Below, piece after piece: positions 1 through 12,710 of a DNA stretch of 64,000 nucleotides. Location: assembly GCA_029204225.1 (NCBI GenBank), contig MU832568.1:1-64000 (forward strand). Reading direction: 5' to 3'. A program made the position numbers and the translations under genes. The first letter of the stretch is position 1. The number at the start of each line of letters is the position of its first letter. The notes beneath the pieces are model-generated. The model did no database searches. It was not told the origin of the DNA and saw only the letters and a program-made list of their open reading frames with translations. Origin of the DNA: Diphasiastrum complanatum (Eukaryota > Streptophyta > Lycopodiopsida > Lycopodiales > Lycopodiaceae).

Positions 1-1379
1 TCTTCATCCATTGTTTTGTGCACCCAAAAGGATTATCACCATGAATTGGTAATTATTAAAAAACCCCTAAATACTTCATCTTGATTGGTGGAGCCACCCC
101 AAAAGACCTTCGGCTTTTCTTTTTTTTTCATACATGATTAAGCAACAAGTGGTTGTTATATACAGCATATATACAACCTGGCAATGCCATTTACGGAACT
201 CTCTCAGAAAATGGTGAGCTACTTCGATGTGCAAACAGGACTTGGAGACAGGTCTGCAGTATCCTTATGGGCTTTGCCTGCTCTCCTATTTGGTGTGATG
301 GTCAAGTGGAAGATCAAGAGGTTGATCTCAAAGGGCTTCTAAGCTCCTTAGATGTCACTACACAATGGTCAGTATTTGAGTCTGCACCTTTTCGATGGCA
401 TTCAAGAACTCTACCCATGCACCCCACTCCGATGGACTTCTTTTGGTTTCACAAGTGGTTGTCTTTAGGTGGCATTGAAATATGCCAACCTAGGGTAACT
501 CAAGATATCAAGGAAAGACCTTAGGCATTTTGAAGTATGGGGATAAGTGATGGGACCTTTCTGAATCGGCCTTATCTAATTTAAATTTAAACATTAAATG
601 CTCTTGCTTCCAAATGAAAGTGAAGGACATGGAAGGACTTGGCTTTCAAATTGGGAGATAAGTGCATATTTTGAAATGGATGTCCTGGCCTTTTTCATGT
701 AAAACCACTCTTAATAAAAAAAGATGAGCATGATGGCGTGATAATGGTCCACGCAAAGGAGAACCCGAATGATTACTCCTTCAAAGGTGGGCGTGTTAGA
801 GCCATTCATCACATGTGCGAGAGTATTGGGCGCATGAAGCCATTTCACAAGGTTGCCTAGTCTGCCCAGGCAATCAGAGATGCCCACGACAATTTTGCTT
901 GTTGCCTCTAATTTTGGCTGTGCACGAAAATCCATGCACACAGATTTTCATATGCACTCCATATCCATGATTACAAGCACAAATAATAGATGTATTATTT
1001 TAAGTTTTAATAAGCAAAAACAAATTTAAGATTATGCTCATCGCATAATATTCCAAGTTGTCTAGCGTCACATTGCTCATGGCTGCTCATGCACCTTTTA
1101 AAGCTTTTTTTTTAAAAAAGAATGTGACCTAAGGTGCATCGAGCTCAAATGCCCAATGTGGCTTCGTGATGAGAAGCTCTCCATCTCAAAGACACGTGAA
1201 ATTGCTTTTTCAATTTTTTTTCACCAAATACTACAGCTTTGTAGAAGATAATTTTTTCAAAGGAAGGATTCGGTTTTGCACATCCTATAGAGGATCTAAC
1301 CTGCTTATGTGTGAGCTAAAATTGTAATATATATGAAATTAAAAAATAAACTGGGCTTACCAAATTTATTGGAGGAGTG
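1..1379. other. No recognised gene
   Basis: Non-coding as far as I can see. A 123-codon plus-strand frame (153-524) and a 76-codon minus-strand frame (711-941) are open, but neither contains a motif I recognise. Both are about the length expected by chance or from decayed transposon sequence. Confidence 0.4.
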
Positions 1380-1650
1380 CCATGACTTTCATCTTCGACT
1401 TGTTGATCAACCTGTGGTGGTGGCATTCCATCATCCTCAGTGAGAAGTTTGGATAATTCATCACAATCCTCATCATCATCGCCAAACCTATGAATTTCAT
1501 GTATATGTCTCAACCAAGTGGATCATAGTATCTATACTCCTTGGTTTGCTCATTACATCTTTTGAAGATAAAGGCTTTCACTTGCATTTTGCTCCTTTCG
1601 CTCTTAGATATGTGGACATAAATGCAGCATCCAAACACACGCAAACCATC
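1380..1650 (-). pseudogene. Ty1/copia integrase C-terminal remnant
   Basis: Read on the minus strand, about 1,644-1,510 encodes the copia landmark that follows the integrase core: LRVFGCCIYVH, then a KSERSKM basic stretch, an (I)FKRC segment and EYRYYDP. In intact elements this reads roughly LRVFGC.AYVH..K..RSKLD..A..CIFVGY....K.YRLYDP. An acidic linker (GDDDEDCDELSKL) typical of the segment before reverse transcriptase continues in another frame down to about 1,380. A stop and a frame change show it is dead. No LTR, protease or reverse transcriptase was found around it. Confidence 0.7.
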
Positions 1651-1774
1651 CATCTTAGGCCGTGATTCCAAGTTCATCAAAAAAATTCGACTATTGGTCT
1701 TTGAGAGACTAGAAATTACCATTAGTCTATCGTTTTTTTTTATCACCTTGAATCTTAATAGACAAACCAAACAC

Positions 1775-2330
1775 ACTAACCAGTCGATGGAAGATACACT
1801 TTGGGCTTATGTTTCTAGGTGAGTCATACTAAAAAATGTATCTCTGAATGATTGAGTTTATGTACAATAGTGTGAAGCATTCCACCACCGGATTTAGTCA
1901 TTTTATGTTGATGTTTGACTTTCAACCACGTTCACCAATGTCCATCAGACTCGTAGGTCTTAAGGTGCAAGCTGCAACTAATTTTTATTGGTTTGATATA
2001 GATGTTGGAATTGGCCAAGGACAGTATAAAATTGGCTCAGAATCGAACACAATTTTCATCTAACCAAAGTCGCTCAAAAGAATTTGAGTTGGCGATTGAA
2101 TGTATCTCAAAATCTCAAAATATTCTAATGGCACTAAAAACAAGAAAATGTCCAAAGCTTTTTCCTAGATATAGCGACCAATGACTAAGATTGTAAAGAT
2201 AATCAATTGGTCTACTTATTGAATAGACCTTCCACTAAAAACTAAGGTACATCATGTATTACATGCAAATCATCTAAAAAATGACTTGGTTGAAAGGATA
2301 ATCTTGCTCCAGAAGCTAATTTTGGCCATT
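1775..2330 (+). pseudogene. Ty3/gypsy integrase C-terminal remnant
   Basis: Three overlapping frames give the end of a gypsy integrase: NQSMEDTLWAYV (NQTMED motif), then EFMYNSVKHSTTGFSHFML, QPRSPMS, MLELAKDSIKLAQNR, TRKCPKLFPRY, and VHHVLHANHLKND near 2,250. The order matches an intact integrase tail, but at least three frameshifts separate the pieces. The NSxKHSTTGFSxFMLMxxFQPRSP segment is nearly the same as at 27,930-28,020, so both derive from one gypsy family. No LTR is visible. The fragment abuts the minus-strand copia scrap at about 1,650-1,775. Confidence 0.8.
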
Positions 2331-5300
2331 TCTACAAGCTGGCAACATGCCACGGCTGCAAGAACACAAAACATGCATACTTAGAAGTTATCTTGTTTGG
2401 GATAAAAGCCTATGGAAAAAAAATTTGAAAGACTGAATGCAAGTCCATTTTTTATTTTCATGAAAGAAATGGACACCACTACATCCCAACCTATGTATAC
2501 CTAGACAAACTTGAAAATGTGCCATCACAATCAAAATCACTTCCACAAAAACTTTGTGATGTTGAAAACCTTTCATGATTCGATTTATATTTGCTATAGA
2601 AGTGTGGAGTGCCTCTAGTTTGCTATAGAAGTGTATTCAATTTCCTTTTATTTTCGAATCCAAACTGGAGTGCCTCTAGTACTTGATATGACTTCTAAAA
2701 CTAAATTGACTAGACTTTGCCACAAATTTTGGAGGCCACTATCAACTGTAATGTGCCCATTTCTTTGAAGATTAAATATATTCTTGCATAAAACATATAT
2801 TAGGGCATAAAATAACATTCAACGCCCATCAATACAAATTTACAAAGGGGGTTGCCTTGCGACTAAGAGGACTCTTTACCTTTTCCGTGATCCCATCATT
2901 GAGTTTATCAAAAAAAAAAAAATCTATTATCCCAGTTGGCATAATTCCAATGAATAATTCTTGCACCTCTCTAGTCTATGCTATGATTAGTTTTTTTCTT
3001 TTTTCAAAATATATAGTGTTTTTTCTTAGAAATTATTATCTTTCATAAGACGGCTCCACTTTCCACAATAAATAAAACTTTACTAGGCTGAGTTAATTGT
3101 GTCTAAAAAAATATCATAAACACATTACACACAATTGAGTTTCACGTTGCCCAAAAGTAAATGAATTGTGATGATTAGGGGGGTCCATAAGCAAATGGTA
3201 ACATAAGCTTGGTTGCATATACAACAAACATGTAGCCTATCCCTGTAATATTACACTTATAAATTGTAATTTAAACCAAGGATGTTCCCATTTGTAGTGA
3301 AAGTTTATGTTTTCTTTAGCCTAGAACATCTAAATTTTTGTAGTACAATTGATGCTAATGGTGCAAAAAGTCACAACACCCACATGAGAAGCGCTTGCTT
3401 GATCTTGCCAATCACAAAATAATTCCTCAAAAATAGTCCATGGATGCACAAGTGACAAAATTGTTGCTATGACATTTGACATTTGCACACTCTTGATGGC
3501 ACTTTGCTACTCAAACACCCCTACAGATTCTAATAGTGATATATGCACCAACTCTGATGGTGAAGAATTGCTAACAATTGCTAGACCACAAGATTTTTAG
3601 AATAAAACTATTCCTATAATTGTTGATCATATTAAAAGGATTGGTTTATGTTTCCGCCACGATGATCTAATGTTATATGAGTAAGTTTAGTACTTTTAAT
3701 GGAACCAATGGTTTTTTTTTTCCCTTTCACAAAACAATGTAATCCATATCTAAAAAACTTTAAATACTATTTATGTTTCCCCCCCCCCTCTCTCCCTCAA
3801 GTGTTGGGATTGTTATAGATGGCACAACAAATTGCATTGAATGACCAAGGTAGGCTTTAGTGACATGTACATCTTTCTTTCATTTGTGCTATGATCACTT
3901 CCAAAAATCATAGTGCTCGAACTGTTTAGCTTGAAAATCCTAGTTCCTTTATTAGCAAAGCAACTCTCGCTCATCATAATTGAGAACCAAGGACTCATGA
4001 TCACCCTCTCACACATGCAAATATCAAGTGCATCTCCCAAATCAACTAAAATATCATAGCATCTACCGTGTATTGCCTAATGTAAAGAAAAGGAATTCCA
4101 ATAAATGATTGTGGTTAATGGTTCATCATAAACCATATGGCAAGAATTTACTAAACAACAAAGGCTTGATTCTTAATGTTCATGGAGGCATCCAGAATAT
4201 ATCAACATATTAAGCTACATGATTGTAGCCAGTATCAAAATCTCATTAAATCCTACTCCGGTTTTATAAAAATCATAGCAAATGCTCGAAGAAATTCATC
4301 CTCAACACACCATAAATATTTTTTTTTTAAATGTATTAAATTTAGGAACGCCACTTACAGCATGCTTTTTGCAACACTGAGTGTCATAAGCACCAAGATT
4401 TACTATAACGGTTCATAGTCCTATGAGATGGAGGCTGAAAAACATATTGTCAATAGACTACAAAAATTTAAAGTGGAAATACTACCAATTTCACATACTT
4501 CTTGGAAAAGCAACTCAAGTTGTGTGACAATGCCATCATCAAATTCATCAAGGCAATCCGCATGGCATATGTGGTTTAGAAGGGATAACAATGGTTTTAT
4601 CATGGCTAAACGAGACCAAGTGAAATGGTTACTTACATGTTGAACATAATTGGAGAAACCTACTATGCATTTCAAAATATATTTTCTTAATAGCAAGGAC
4701 TATCTTATCATTCCTTACTACATGCTCGAATCAAGTTATTGAAAATTGTTGCAAACAAACATTTGGGGGAGACATATTTGCAATATTTAGATGAATCAAT
4801 GCATTACAAATTAAATGAATTAAAGGTTTCAATACATGCTCAAAGCATCTTGATAACAAGTTTGATTTAGCAAGCTTTTTATTGGCATAAACTAGCATTC
4901 CACTTATAAGGGAAATATTGAAAGACCACAGGTTTAGTAAACACAACCTATATCATTTTTATGGCTCTATCAAGACTTCGAAAGAGATCTATGCAAAATT
5001 GATTTAACCAGGAAGAAAATCTTTAGAATGACGATCAATTTTTATTGGAGAGGGAGAAGCTTGAAAGTGACCTAAATCTAATCACTTTTGATATATGAAA
5101 TACATCAAAGTATGCCACTTCAAACAATTTTGTACACCAAATAACAATGTGTGTACAACTTGTGAAAGGGAGTCTCCATTAAGGCACCTACTATACACAT
5201 GCATCTCAATTATATTTAAGCAACTTTATCATCTAAAAGATTTAAAAAGTCATTCTTCTTAGTTTTTCTAAAAAGGTAATCACAAATTAGAGTTGAAAAT

Positions 5301-6774
5301 TGTTCTCAATATTCCAATAAAGCAAATAAATTATGCCATACAAAATGGCTACACCACTTCCAAGTGCCAATCTCACAAATGCCGAGCACGTTCACGATGA
5401 CTCTTTAGAAATGTGGACACTTGGATCTCTTTATAGATTTTGTATCTAAGTTATCATTCCTTATCACATTTTCAATGCCACTCTTTCAAGTACAAATCCA
5501 TGTTACAACCATTGTTGTCACCAAAAGGTGCATTTGCTATCTCACTGACCTTCTACGGTCTTCCTCTCCAAGGCCAATTGATCTTCTTGCATTTTGGATT
5601 CCCTTTTGATCTGCTCATAGAAAGAACAAACAAGCTTCAATGTATGTAAAAAAAACATGTGTCGAATACTAGTTGACAAATAAACAGACTATAACTTTCT
5701 GAAGAGATGTTAGAGAACAAAGCCCCACCATAAAGGTAAGGTAAGGACATAAAAATAATGATTGACATTATTGATATTTTGGTGTCTACAATAATTGGAC
5801 CCAAGTATTAGTTGTTGACTACGTAGGACCATGTTGATGGGTATTAAGAGCAAGATCACATACATATATCATATGATGACATAATAGACAAAATAATTTT
5901 AATCGCATGGTGATCAACAACTAAGAACATCACACGACCATTAGATTACTCCTTGTCCTACAAAGGAACGAGACCAAGCATTTCCTACATCAGAATCATC
6001 AAGTAGAGAGTGGTTAGTAGAGGTCCTACTTATATTGTTCTGAAGGCCCTTACGAAGGCTTTCCAAAAAGCTATCAAATTAGGGTGGGTTGACACATTGA
6101 CACACCAAACAAAGGTAGCTCAAGATCCCCTCAAAGAAATTGAACACAAATGCTCAATGAATGGGCTTCTAAACAACTAAAAGTAATGGGACCATATGCC
6201 CTAGTGTCGTAATGTCAATATACAAAAACGTCGACCCCTATTGTTGGTAGTATGTAAAGGAGATATATATACAAAAAAAAGTATTGATGGAGTTGCCACA
6301 TAAAGTAAACTACAAAAATGAACATGTTGAAAATGAGTCGTATATTGATTGTATAGATGATCACTAAAATAGAAGAGTCGCCACAAAAGTATGAATGCTT
6401 AGCATAATGAGAAATTGTAAGTGTTAGCATGAATGTAGTAAATGTTAAAGTAGTTGTCGCATAATGATATGAAACTTTGTTAGGCTGTGTCTGAGACCAA
6501 GAATGTCAATGGAGGCAACATGAGCAAGTTGTTCTTAAAAGATTATAGTTTAAGTGCGCACCACCATGCAATCCTACTGCAATTTTCCAACTTTATGTCA
6601 CCATGCCTCTTGAGATAAGTCATAAGCACCACAAACATCTTAGCCTTGATGCCACCAAAGTGTTCACTGCATGTGTGTATCAATGGATGTATGCTACTAT
6701 AAAATATCAAGAACAAAGGACTGCACATGTCATAGAAAATTAGCAGTCACAAAGATAATGGGACGCTACTAGGA
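2331..6774. other. Intergenic, no recognised feature
   Basis: AT-rich sequence with only short, motif-free frames on both strands. There are runs of A, T or C (for example a C/T run near 3,779) but no coding signal, LTR end, tRNA or clear repeat array that I can support. Confidence 0.5.
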
Positions 6775-7085
6775 TGTAAGAGCTTGTAAGCCAACTCGTG
6801 ATTGAAGTCATAGAAGACTCATGGACTTGAGTTCCTAGAACTCGCAACTCATAGAAGACTCTTGGACTAAAGTTATGGATTCCTAAAAGTCGTAGAAGTT
6901 CATAAGACAACTCGTAGGTAGGCTAGTGGACTCAAATTACAAGTTCCTAGAACTCGTAGGAGCTTGGAAGGCAACTCGTAGGAGCTCATAGAACAACTCA
7001 TGAGAACTCGTATGGCTCGCAACGCCACCCATTGGAGCTCCTAAGAGCTTGTGGGAACTTGTATGTGTTGTGAAATTCCTCGTAA
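6775..7085. repeat. Degenerate short-unit tandem array
   Basis: A stretch of about 300 bp is built from diverged copies of a unit containing AACTCGTAGGAGCTC-like and ATAGAAGACTC-like words. Variants of 'aactcgta', 'gagttc(c)tagaac' and 'tcatagaa' recur every 20-45 bases. The copies are too diverged to define an exact period by eye. It is not coding in any frame. Confidence 0.6.
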
Positions 7086-7860
7086 GTCGTTGTTTTTTAG
7101 CAGCTATACTTGTAAGAAGAAATCCTCACCTACTTGAGCTACAAACAGGAAAGTGTTGCAACATCGGTTTTGGTGGCCAAATTTTCTTAAAGAGAAATGG
7201 CTGAAACTGATTACATGTCCATTGTTTCAATAGGTGCTAAGCACAAAGATTTAGTATCGTAAGACGCAAGAAGGCTACTCAACATAATCGTCATTCAGAT
7301 TCAAGTCCAATTAAAAGCAAAGACAACAAAGCTTATTATTTGTAAATTTACAAAGTGAAGTGCAACATCAATGGAGATGTTGACAAGCACGAAGCACAGT
7401 TGGTTTGCAAATGCATATTTTCAAAATGAACAAATTGACTAAAATTGAACTTTTGTCCTCATAGCTGAAATGCACACTATAACAGCTATTTGGCACTCGT
7501 CACATAATATGGATGCCAAATTGGCGTTCTCAAATACAATTTTAAGAGGTGTATGTCACTCAACCACAAGGTTTTCAAGTCAAAGGTCAAGAACTTTTTG
7601 TTGTAAAAAACTTTGCATAATTTTAAGCGAGCTCCTCCTACATAATATTTTAGGATTGATGAGTACTTACATGAAGAACACTTTATAAGAAGCAAACAAG
7701 CTTTGAATTTATATATCTAACATCAAAAAGGTGAACTTAAACTTGTGTTACATGTTGACAAATTTAATAATGATATCTAGCAATATCTAACAATTAACTC
7801 TCTATGCATTAGTATAAGGTTCAAAAGACTCTTCAACGAATGCAAAGTAAACAACACCTA

Positions 7861-7950
7861 TCTTTTGTGACAATCAAAGTTGTTTTCAGATTGCTAAGAA
7901 TCCAGTCTTTTGTGACAATCAAAGTCGATTTCAGATTGATCAAAATCCAG
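7861..7950. repeat. 45-bp two-copy tandem duplication
   Basis: Positions 7,861-7,905 and 7,906-7,950 are head-to-tail copies of one 45-bp unit. Both start TCTTTTGTGACAATCAAAGT and end AATCCAG, and they differ at only a few bases. Non-coding context. Confidence 0.85.
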
Positions 7951-8151
7951 CATTCCATGCTTGAACTTAACATATTGATGTTCCCTATAACTCTATTTAA
8001 GAAACGCACAAGCAAGGGAAGCGGAACTCATACATTGCTCTACAAACGAGCAAGTACCAATTACACTTGCAAAAGACCTTAGATAGAAGAATGTTGAGCA
8101 GCTTAGGTTGTTCATGGGCCTTCAAGATAATAAGCTTAAAAGATTTTGTAC

Positions 8152-8233
8152 AAATAATAGCCGAGTTCACACCTTGCACATTCTTTTGAATTTTGCAAAA
8201 ATAATAGCTGAACTCACCTTGCACATTTCTTTT
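8152..8233. repeat. Approx. 36-bp direct repeat, two copies
   Basis: A unit running from AAATAATAGC to TTGCACATTCTTTT at about 8,152-8,186 recurs at about 8,197-8,233 with small indels. The two copies are separated by about 10 bases. Non-coding. Confidence 0.7.
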
Positions 8234-8469
8234 TAAATTGTATATAAAACTTGAACCCATTGAGCCCCTTGATATTGAAAAGTCACTTGATATTATCGAA
8301 TAGTTTCTTTCTCATGACTCTTCCATATGTATCATCTTTCTCATCGAGTAATAGTGTTGCTGAAAACTCTCTCTCATATTACGAGGAGTTATTGGATATC
8401 CTAGGACAGTTTGGGACCTATTACCCCATATGGTGAGCACTTGGCTACCTCCCACCCCCTCAATCATCT

Positions 8470-10110
8470 TCTCACCCCACTGCTGCAGTATCCATGGATC
8501 TAAGGCACTCCTCGGGATTCACCTGCCTAGGTGTACCATCTCTTTGCATGTGCCTGACAAGCCTCAAGTTGGTGGTGCAATAAACCAACCTGTTCAGTTG
8601 GGGAACGTTGAGCCTATTGCGTCTATTTGTGTGCATAAGAGACCAAGTGCTCCAGTTCCGCTCACAAGCTGAAGCAAAACAATCTTGAGCAAGGATGCGA
8701 GTGGCAAGAGCAGTAATATCAAGGGCGGATTTGCTCACCACACCCCCACCGTGTGAGCGGCTCCGACAAAAAAGTCGTCATACTCACCTTGAGATCCAAT
8801 GAAACATCCCTGTCTATGCTCAAAATCTAGCATCTGTATCTCGATCCTGCGCAACAAGGGGCCATGACCTGTAATAAGGCAGGACATTGTCAGATTTTCA
8901 AAATGAACGAGTCGTCAAAAAGCACAAACAAACCGTTGACAATTAAACGAGTGCTCAACGAACAACCCTGACTTGGATACACATTCTATGTGTGGTCCTC
9001 CAACCGTCCACAAGCTTGGCTTCCGTGCCTATGGCTCCAGTACCCCACATACATTGAAGCAAATGAGCAATTGTGTGTATGGGCTTGTGTAAGAAATTCC
9101 ACCTGTCAAGCCACTTCTCTCGGATAGCTGACATCCTACATAAACCCAAAAAGTAATCACTACATTGTAGGAAAAGACACTTCAACAATGATAACAACTT
9201 TTACAAAACAAATGCACCAAACAAATTACAAAAAACGTGCATCTATGCTCATCAAAAAACGGTTGTTGAAGGGTCTCCCCGATCTTGTCCATAAACTTGT
9301 AAATGAGGCCGAGTGTAGAACCCTCTCGATCCACCAACCTCGGCCCATGGTACATTGGCTGTAGGACCTCAACCAACTGCTCAGCCTGTCGCCAGAAATC
9401 ATCTCCAAAAACAATCTTCTGAAACCTTAGGTCGAACTCGAAGCAACCGCTCCAACACGACGAAGCGGTTGGCAAATTGTGTGGGTGCTGGCTTCTTTAG
9501 ATCCGGCAGGCTATTTGTCCTGAACATGGCAAGGGCCCTCTTCTTCCTGGTCAAAAATGTGACCAAGAAGAAGGCACTGGATGTGATGGTGGAAACCCAA
9601 GGGAGGCCTCCTATGTCATGCATCAAAAGCTCGATGCAATGTGCTCCACACAAGGTCCATACAATAGCAGGGTAGTCTCCAAAAGCTCACCCATAGCCAC
9701 ATAGTTGTTGGCATTGTCGATGACCACTTGCACCACATGTTGTGCCCCCACCTCAATGACTGCTACATGTATGTGCTCATAGATAAACTCTCCCAACTCA
9801 ACAGTGTCTTCTCAAGAGGCATCCACAACCCTGAGAAATATTGTGCCCAGCGGACATGAAACCAAGATGTTGATAATAGGCCTACACCTAATAACAGTCT
9901 ACCCATATGATAGAATAGAGCAACTATGTGTGGCCTCGACATGTCGTATGGGGCTGAGCTCTCTCGTGATGCATGCATGCTCCTCTCTCAAATGGCGTGT
10001 ACGAAGAGCCTCGCGTGTCGGGATTCTCCAAGTGGCATCACAAGCTGCAATCTCCCTCATCATGTCACGGAAGATAGTGGTGTCGGCCAAGGAAAATGCA
10101 AGGTAGACAC
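8470..10110 (-). pseudogene. hAT-superfamily transposase remnant (DUF659 type)
   Basis: Minus-strand frames give a plant hAT transposase in the right order. A DUF659-like part lies at about 10,090-9,680: FRDMMREIAACDATW, then IINILVSCPLGTIFLRVVDAS, HVVQVVIDNANNY. The core follows at about 9,660-9,200: CGAHCIELLMHDIGGLPWV, NRFVVLERLLRVRP, DDFWRQAEQLVEVLQPMY, VDREGSTLGLIYKFMDKIGE. Next comes IREKWLDRWNFLHKPIHT near 9,120. The C-terminal dimerisation segment is at about 8,730-8,560: ALATRILAQDCFASACERNWSTWSLMHTNRRNRL. At least four frame changes make it a pseudogene. Local GC content is higher than the flanks, as expected for a former coding region. No BED zinc finger or terminal inverted repeat could be placed. 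Confidence 0.85.
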
Positions 10111-12111
10111 TATAAAAGAACTGGCGTCCAATGCAACTATGACCGCACTATAAAAAGCTGTAATTGCACCCTAAACCATAAATCAGCACTTCTTTTTGAT
10201 ACAATAGACACCTAATCTTATTCTTTGGTCCAATCCCTAAGGGGCTACTTCTAACCAGTTCAAATTGGCTAATTCGAATCAGCCCCAGAGCATTGCCAAT
10301 GAGTGACCTTTCATAGTGTACACTTGCCCACAACAGACCTTCCACGTCTTTCATAGCCTTTAGGGTAGCTACTCCTTTTCCTAAACATAAACATAGATTG
10401 TTCTTGCACGTTTTTCACTAAAACTACTTGGACACAAATCAGCAAAAGACTTACAAAATATAATTTTCATAATGCAAGTTTAAAGGCAATAAAAGCTCAA
10501 GCTTTCATTAATGGACAAGGCCTTACTTGTGTCCTTCATAAGGACAAAGCTTTACTTACATCTATGCATAAGGACAAGGCCTTAGATGCCTTTCACTTGA
10601 TTTTAAAATTGCTAATGGCAGATACCTTCATGATGCATGCCATATTACATCTAGCTCCTTGTCATAGGAAAGTGCCTTAGGTGTGTGACATGTGGGATCT
10701 CATTCAAAGTCCTTATTCTATGCCCGTGTTATATTGTCCTTGTTGATGCCTTTCCATGGCAATCAAACAACTCGTAGAACATTGTGGTTGCAAACAAATG
10801 ACATTTTGTCTCGGTTTTTTATTTTTCCAGTTCTACTTCAATACAAACATATTGGTGACTCCTACAAATATATACAATCAATAAACTATGTTTATGCTTT
10901 TGTACTTCTTCATTATATACATTTTTGTGGCATCTTCTTCAATATATGCATTATGCATAGGTGTGTATCTTCGACTAGCAACATTGTGCTATAATCTGAA
11001 GCTGGCTTTGCCCTCTATAAGATGCCATTGAGATGCAAGTTTGTAAAAGATATATTCTCTCCATCGAATGTGAAGTAATATGATTTTTTAGCATTTTTTG
11101 TTTTAAACTCCTATCTTCTTCCCGCTCAAGAAAACAAATATAAACAATACTCTCTTAAGAATAGACGTTAATTACGGTTGGTGCCCAATCTCCAAGTCAA
11201 AACCAAGTCTCCAATGAAAAAATCAACTCCTCCATGGCTTGAACCCTCTTTTGCTCTGATAAACAAGATGACTCTTGGCACCTACTTTTGAACAAATAAA
11301 GCACATAAAAAGCTTCTTCATTGTCCCTACAATTAACTTAAGAACATGTATGGTACTTGGCTCCTCTATGTGGCTAGTAGCTAACGAAGGACTAAGAACC
11401 ACATTTCTAGCTCAATCTCCTGACTGTAAAAAGCAACATTTCCCATATTTCCTCGTCACTGTGGTCTCGAGGCAACATTCAAATTGAAGGCCTGAACGGA
11501 AGGAGGTTTCAACTCCAAACAAGTGGCATTCTAAAGGCTCTTGGACTCTGGGGCATCATCGGCCACGCCTTCAGGCATGACTCAATGAGTGTTCTAAAAT
11601 ACGTTAGGACCACCTTTCAAGCGTCATTGGAATATTGACCCATAAACTACAAATTTGGGCAAAAACTTTTCGAACTATCCCAAGAACTACGTATTTTCGG
11701 AGTATTTTCTTGAAGGTATTGATGTTTTGGAACCACAAACTCAACAAATAGGCGTAAAGCCCATACCTTGAACTGACCAGGTACAAAAGAGGTGGAGATC
11801 AGCACCCAGAAAAAAATCAAGTTTTACAAGCAAATTGTTGAAATTGGGATTTTGACGATCAGTTTCAAACTTTGTAGGTAATTTACATAGACAGATGTCA
11901 CTACTTACCTTCAAACCGGTTGGCATTATTCAAATGTTGTTGTGGTTAACTAGAAATCTGAAGTGGTAAACCCTAAATCCTTAAGTGCGAATACGTGCCA
12001 CAATGCTCATACAAAGATTGAAGTGGTAGGAACTGGATATAAAAAGGCTCAATGCTCATACAAAAATTGAAGTGGTATGAATAAAGTTTGAAGCAACTTC
12101 ATATAACTCAC
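10111..12111. other. Intergenic or possible intron; no recognised gene
   Basis: No coding motif seen. A short word, AAGGACAA(G/A)GC(C/T)TTA, recurs near 10,515-10,590. The upper part, about 11,600-12,111, may be intron or later exons of the minus-strand gene that starts at 12,672; I could not assign a third exon. A roughly 50-bp direct repeat (AATGCTCATACAAA...GAAGTGGTA) occurs at about 12,002 and 12,050. Confidence 0.4.
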
Positions 12112-12672
12112 CAAAAAATTGGGTAAATATGCGCGTCAAAAATCCAAGATTTCGCGCCACAGTTCGACCCAATTGCGAAGGCAAGGGCCTCAGCAATGTG
12201 TCAAAGCTAAATACCCTCCTCAGAAACTGTATTCCAGTCACAAAACCAGATTATCAATTCAGTTAAATCTGCTGAGCTGCTTGGAATCGGTGTGACAATA
12301 GCAACTTGTGTGAAAATAGTGTAAAATAGGCTGAGCAGTGTAAAAGCGATGTGGGAAAATTTATTTCCCTAAAAAAACAAAGCGGTGCAAGAAGACAACC
12401 ACTTGTGTGAAAGGGGTGACCTGAAAGTTCCTGCTGAAAGCTAACTTGAGATCTGGATCAAAATCGAAGATGGGTTCATCCGAAGCAAAAGGATCGTCAC
12501 CCGTTTCAGAAAACCCGCTTGCTCCCCTGTTAGCAGGAGGAGCGTACATCATGGTTGCCTTGCGTGCTGGGTCCGTGTTGGCCTTCATCCCAAGCGACTC
12601 ATACTTACTGTTCTTCTTGTTCTTGGTAGGTGGAGGCTGTCGCCATGGAGGCACCGACGCATTGCTCGCCAT
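12112..12672 (-). CDS. Unidentified plant protein, first two coding exons (partial)
   Basis: I do not recognise this protein. Exon 1 is 12,672-12,421: 84 codons from ATG (MASNASVPPWRQPP), rich in Lys, Pro and Asp, ending DPDLKLAFSRNFQ at a CAG/gtcacc donor. Exon 2 is 12,226-12,112, after an ATACAG acceptor: 38 codons plus one base, FLRRVFSFDTLLRPLPSQLG then RTVARNLGFLTRIFTQFF, ending at a G/gtgagt donor. The exons join in phase 0 without a stop, and exon 2 leaves phase 1. The second exon is basic and amphipathic, consistent with an organelle or membrane-associated protein, but that is a guess. No third exon was found downstream, so the gene may be truncated or have a long intron. The region just upstream is tandemly duplicated. 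Confidence 0.6.
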
Positions 12673-12710
12673 CGCCAGAAGCAAGCTACAGAGAGAAGGA
12701 GAAACAACAG

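Noticed and set aside
153-524. 123-codon frame near the start of the window
   Set aside because: No recognisable motif, no splice context and no codon-level support; left unannotated as a gene.
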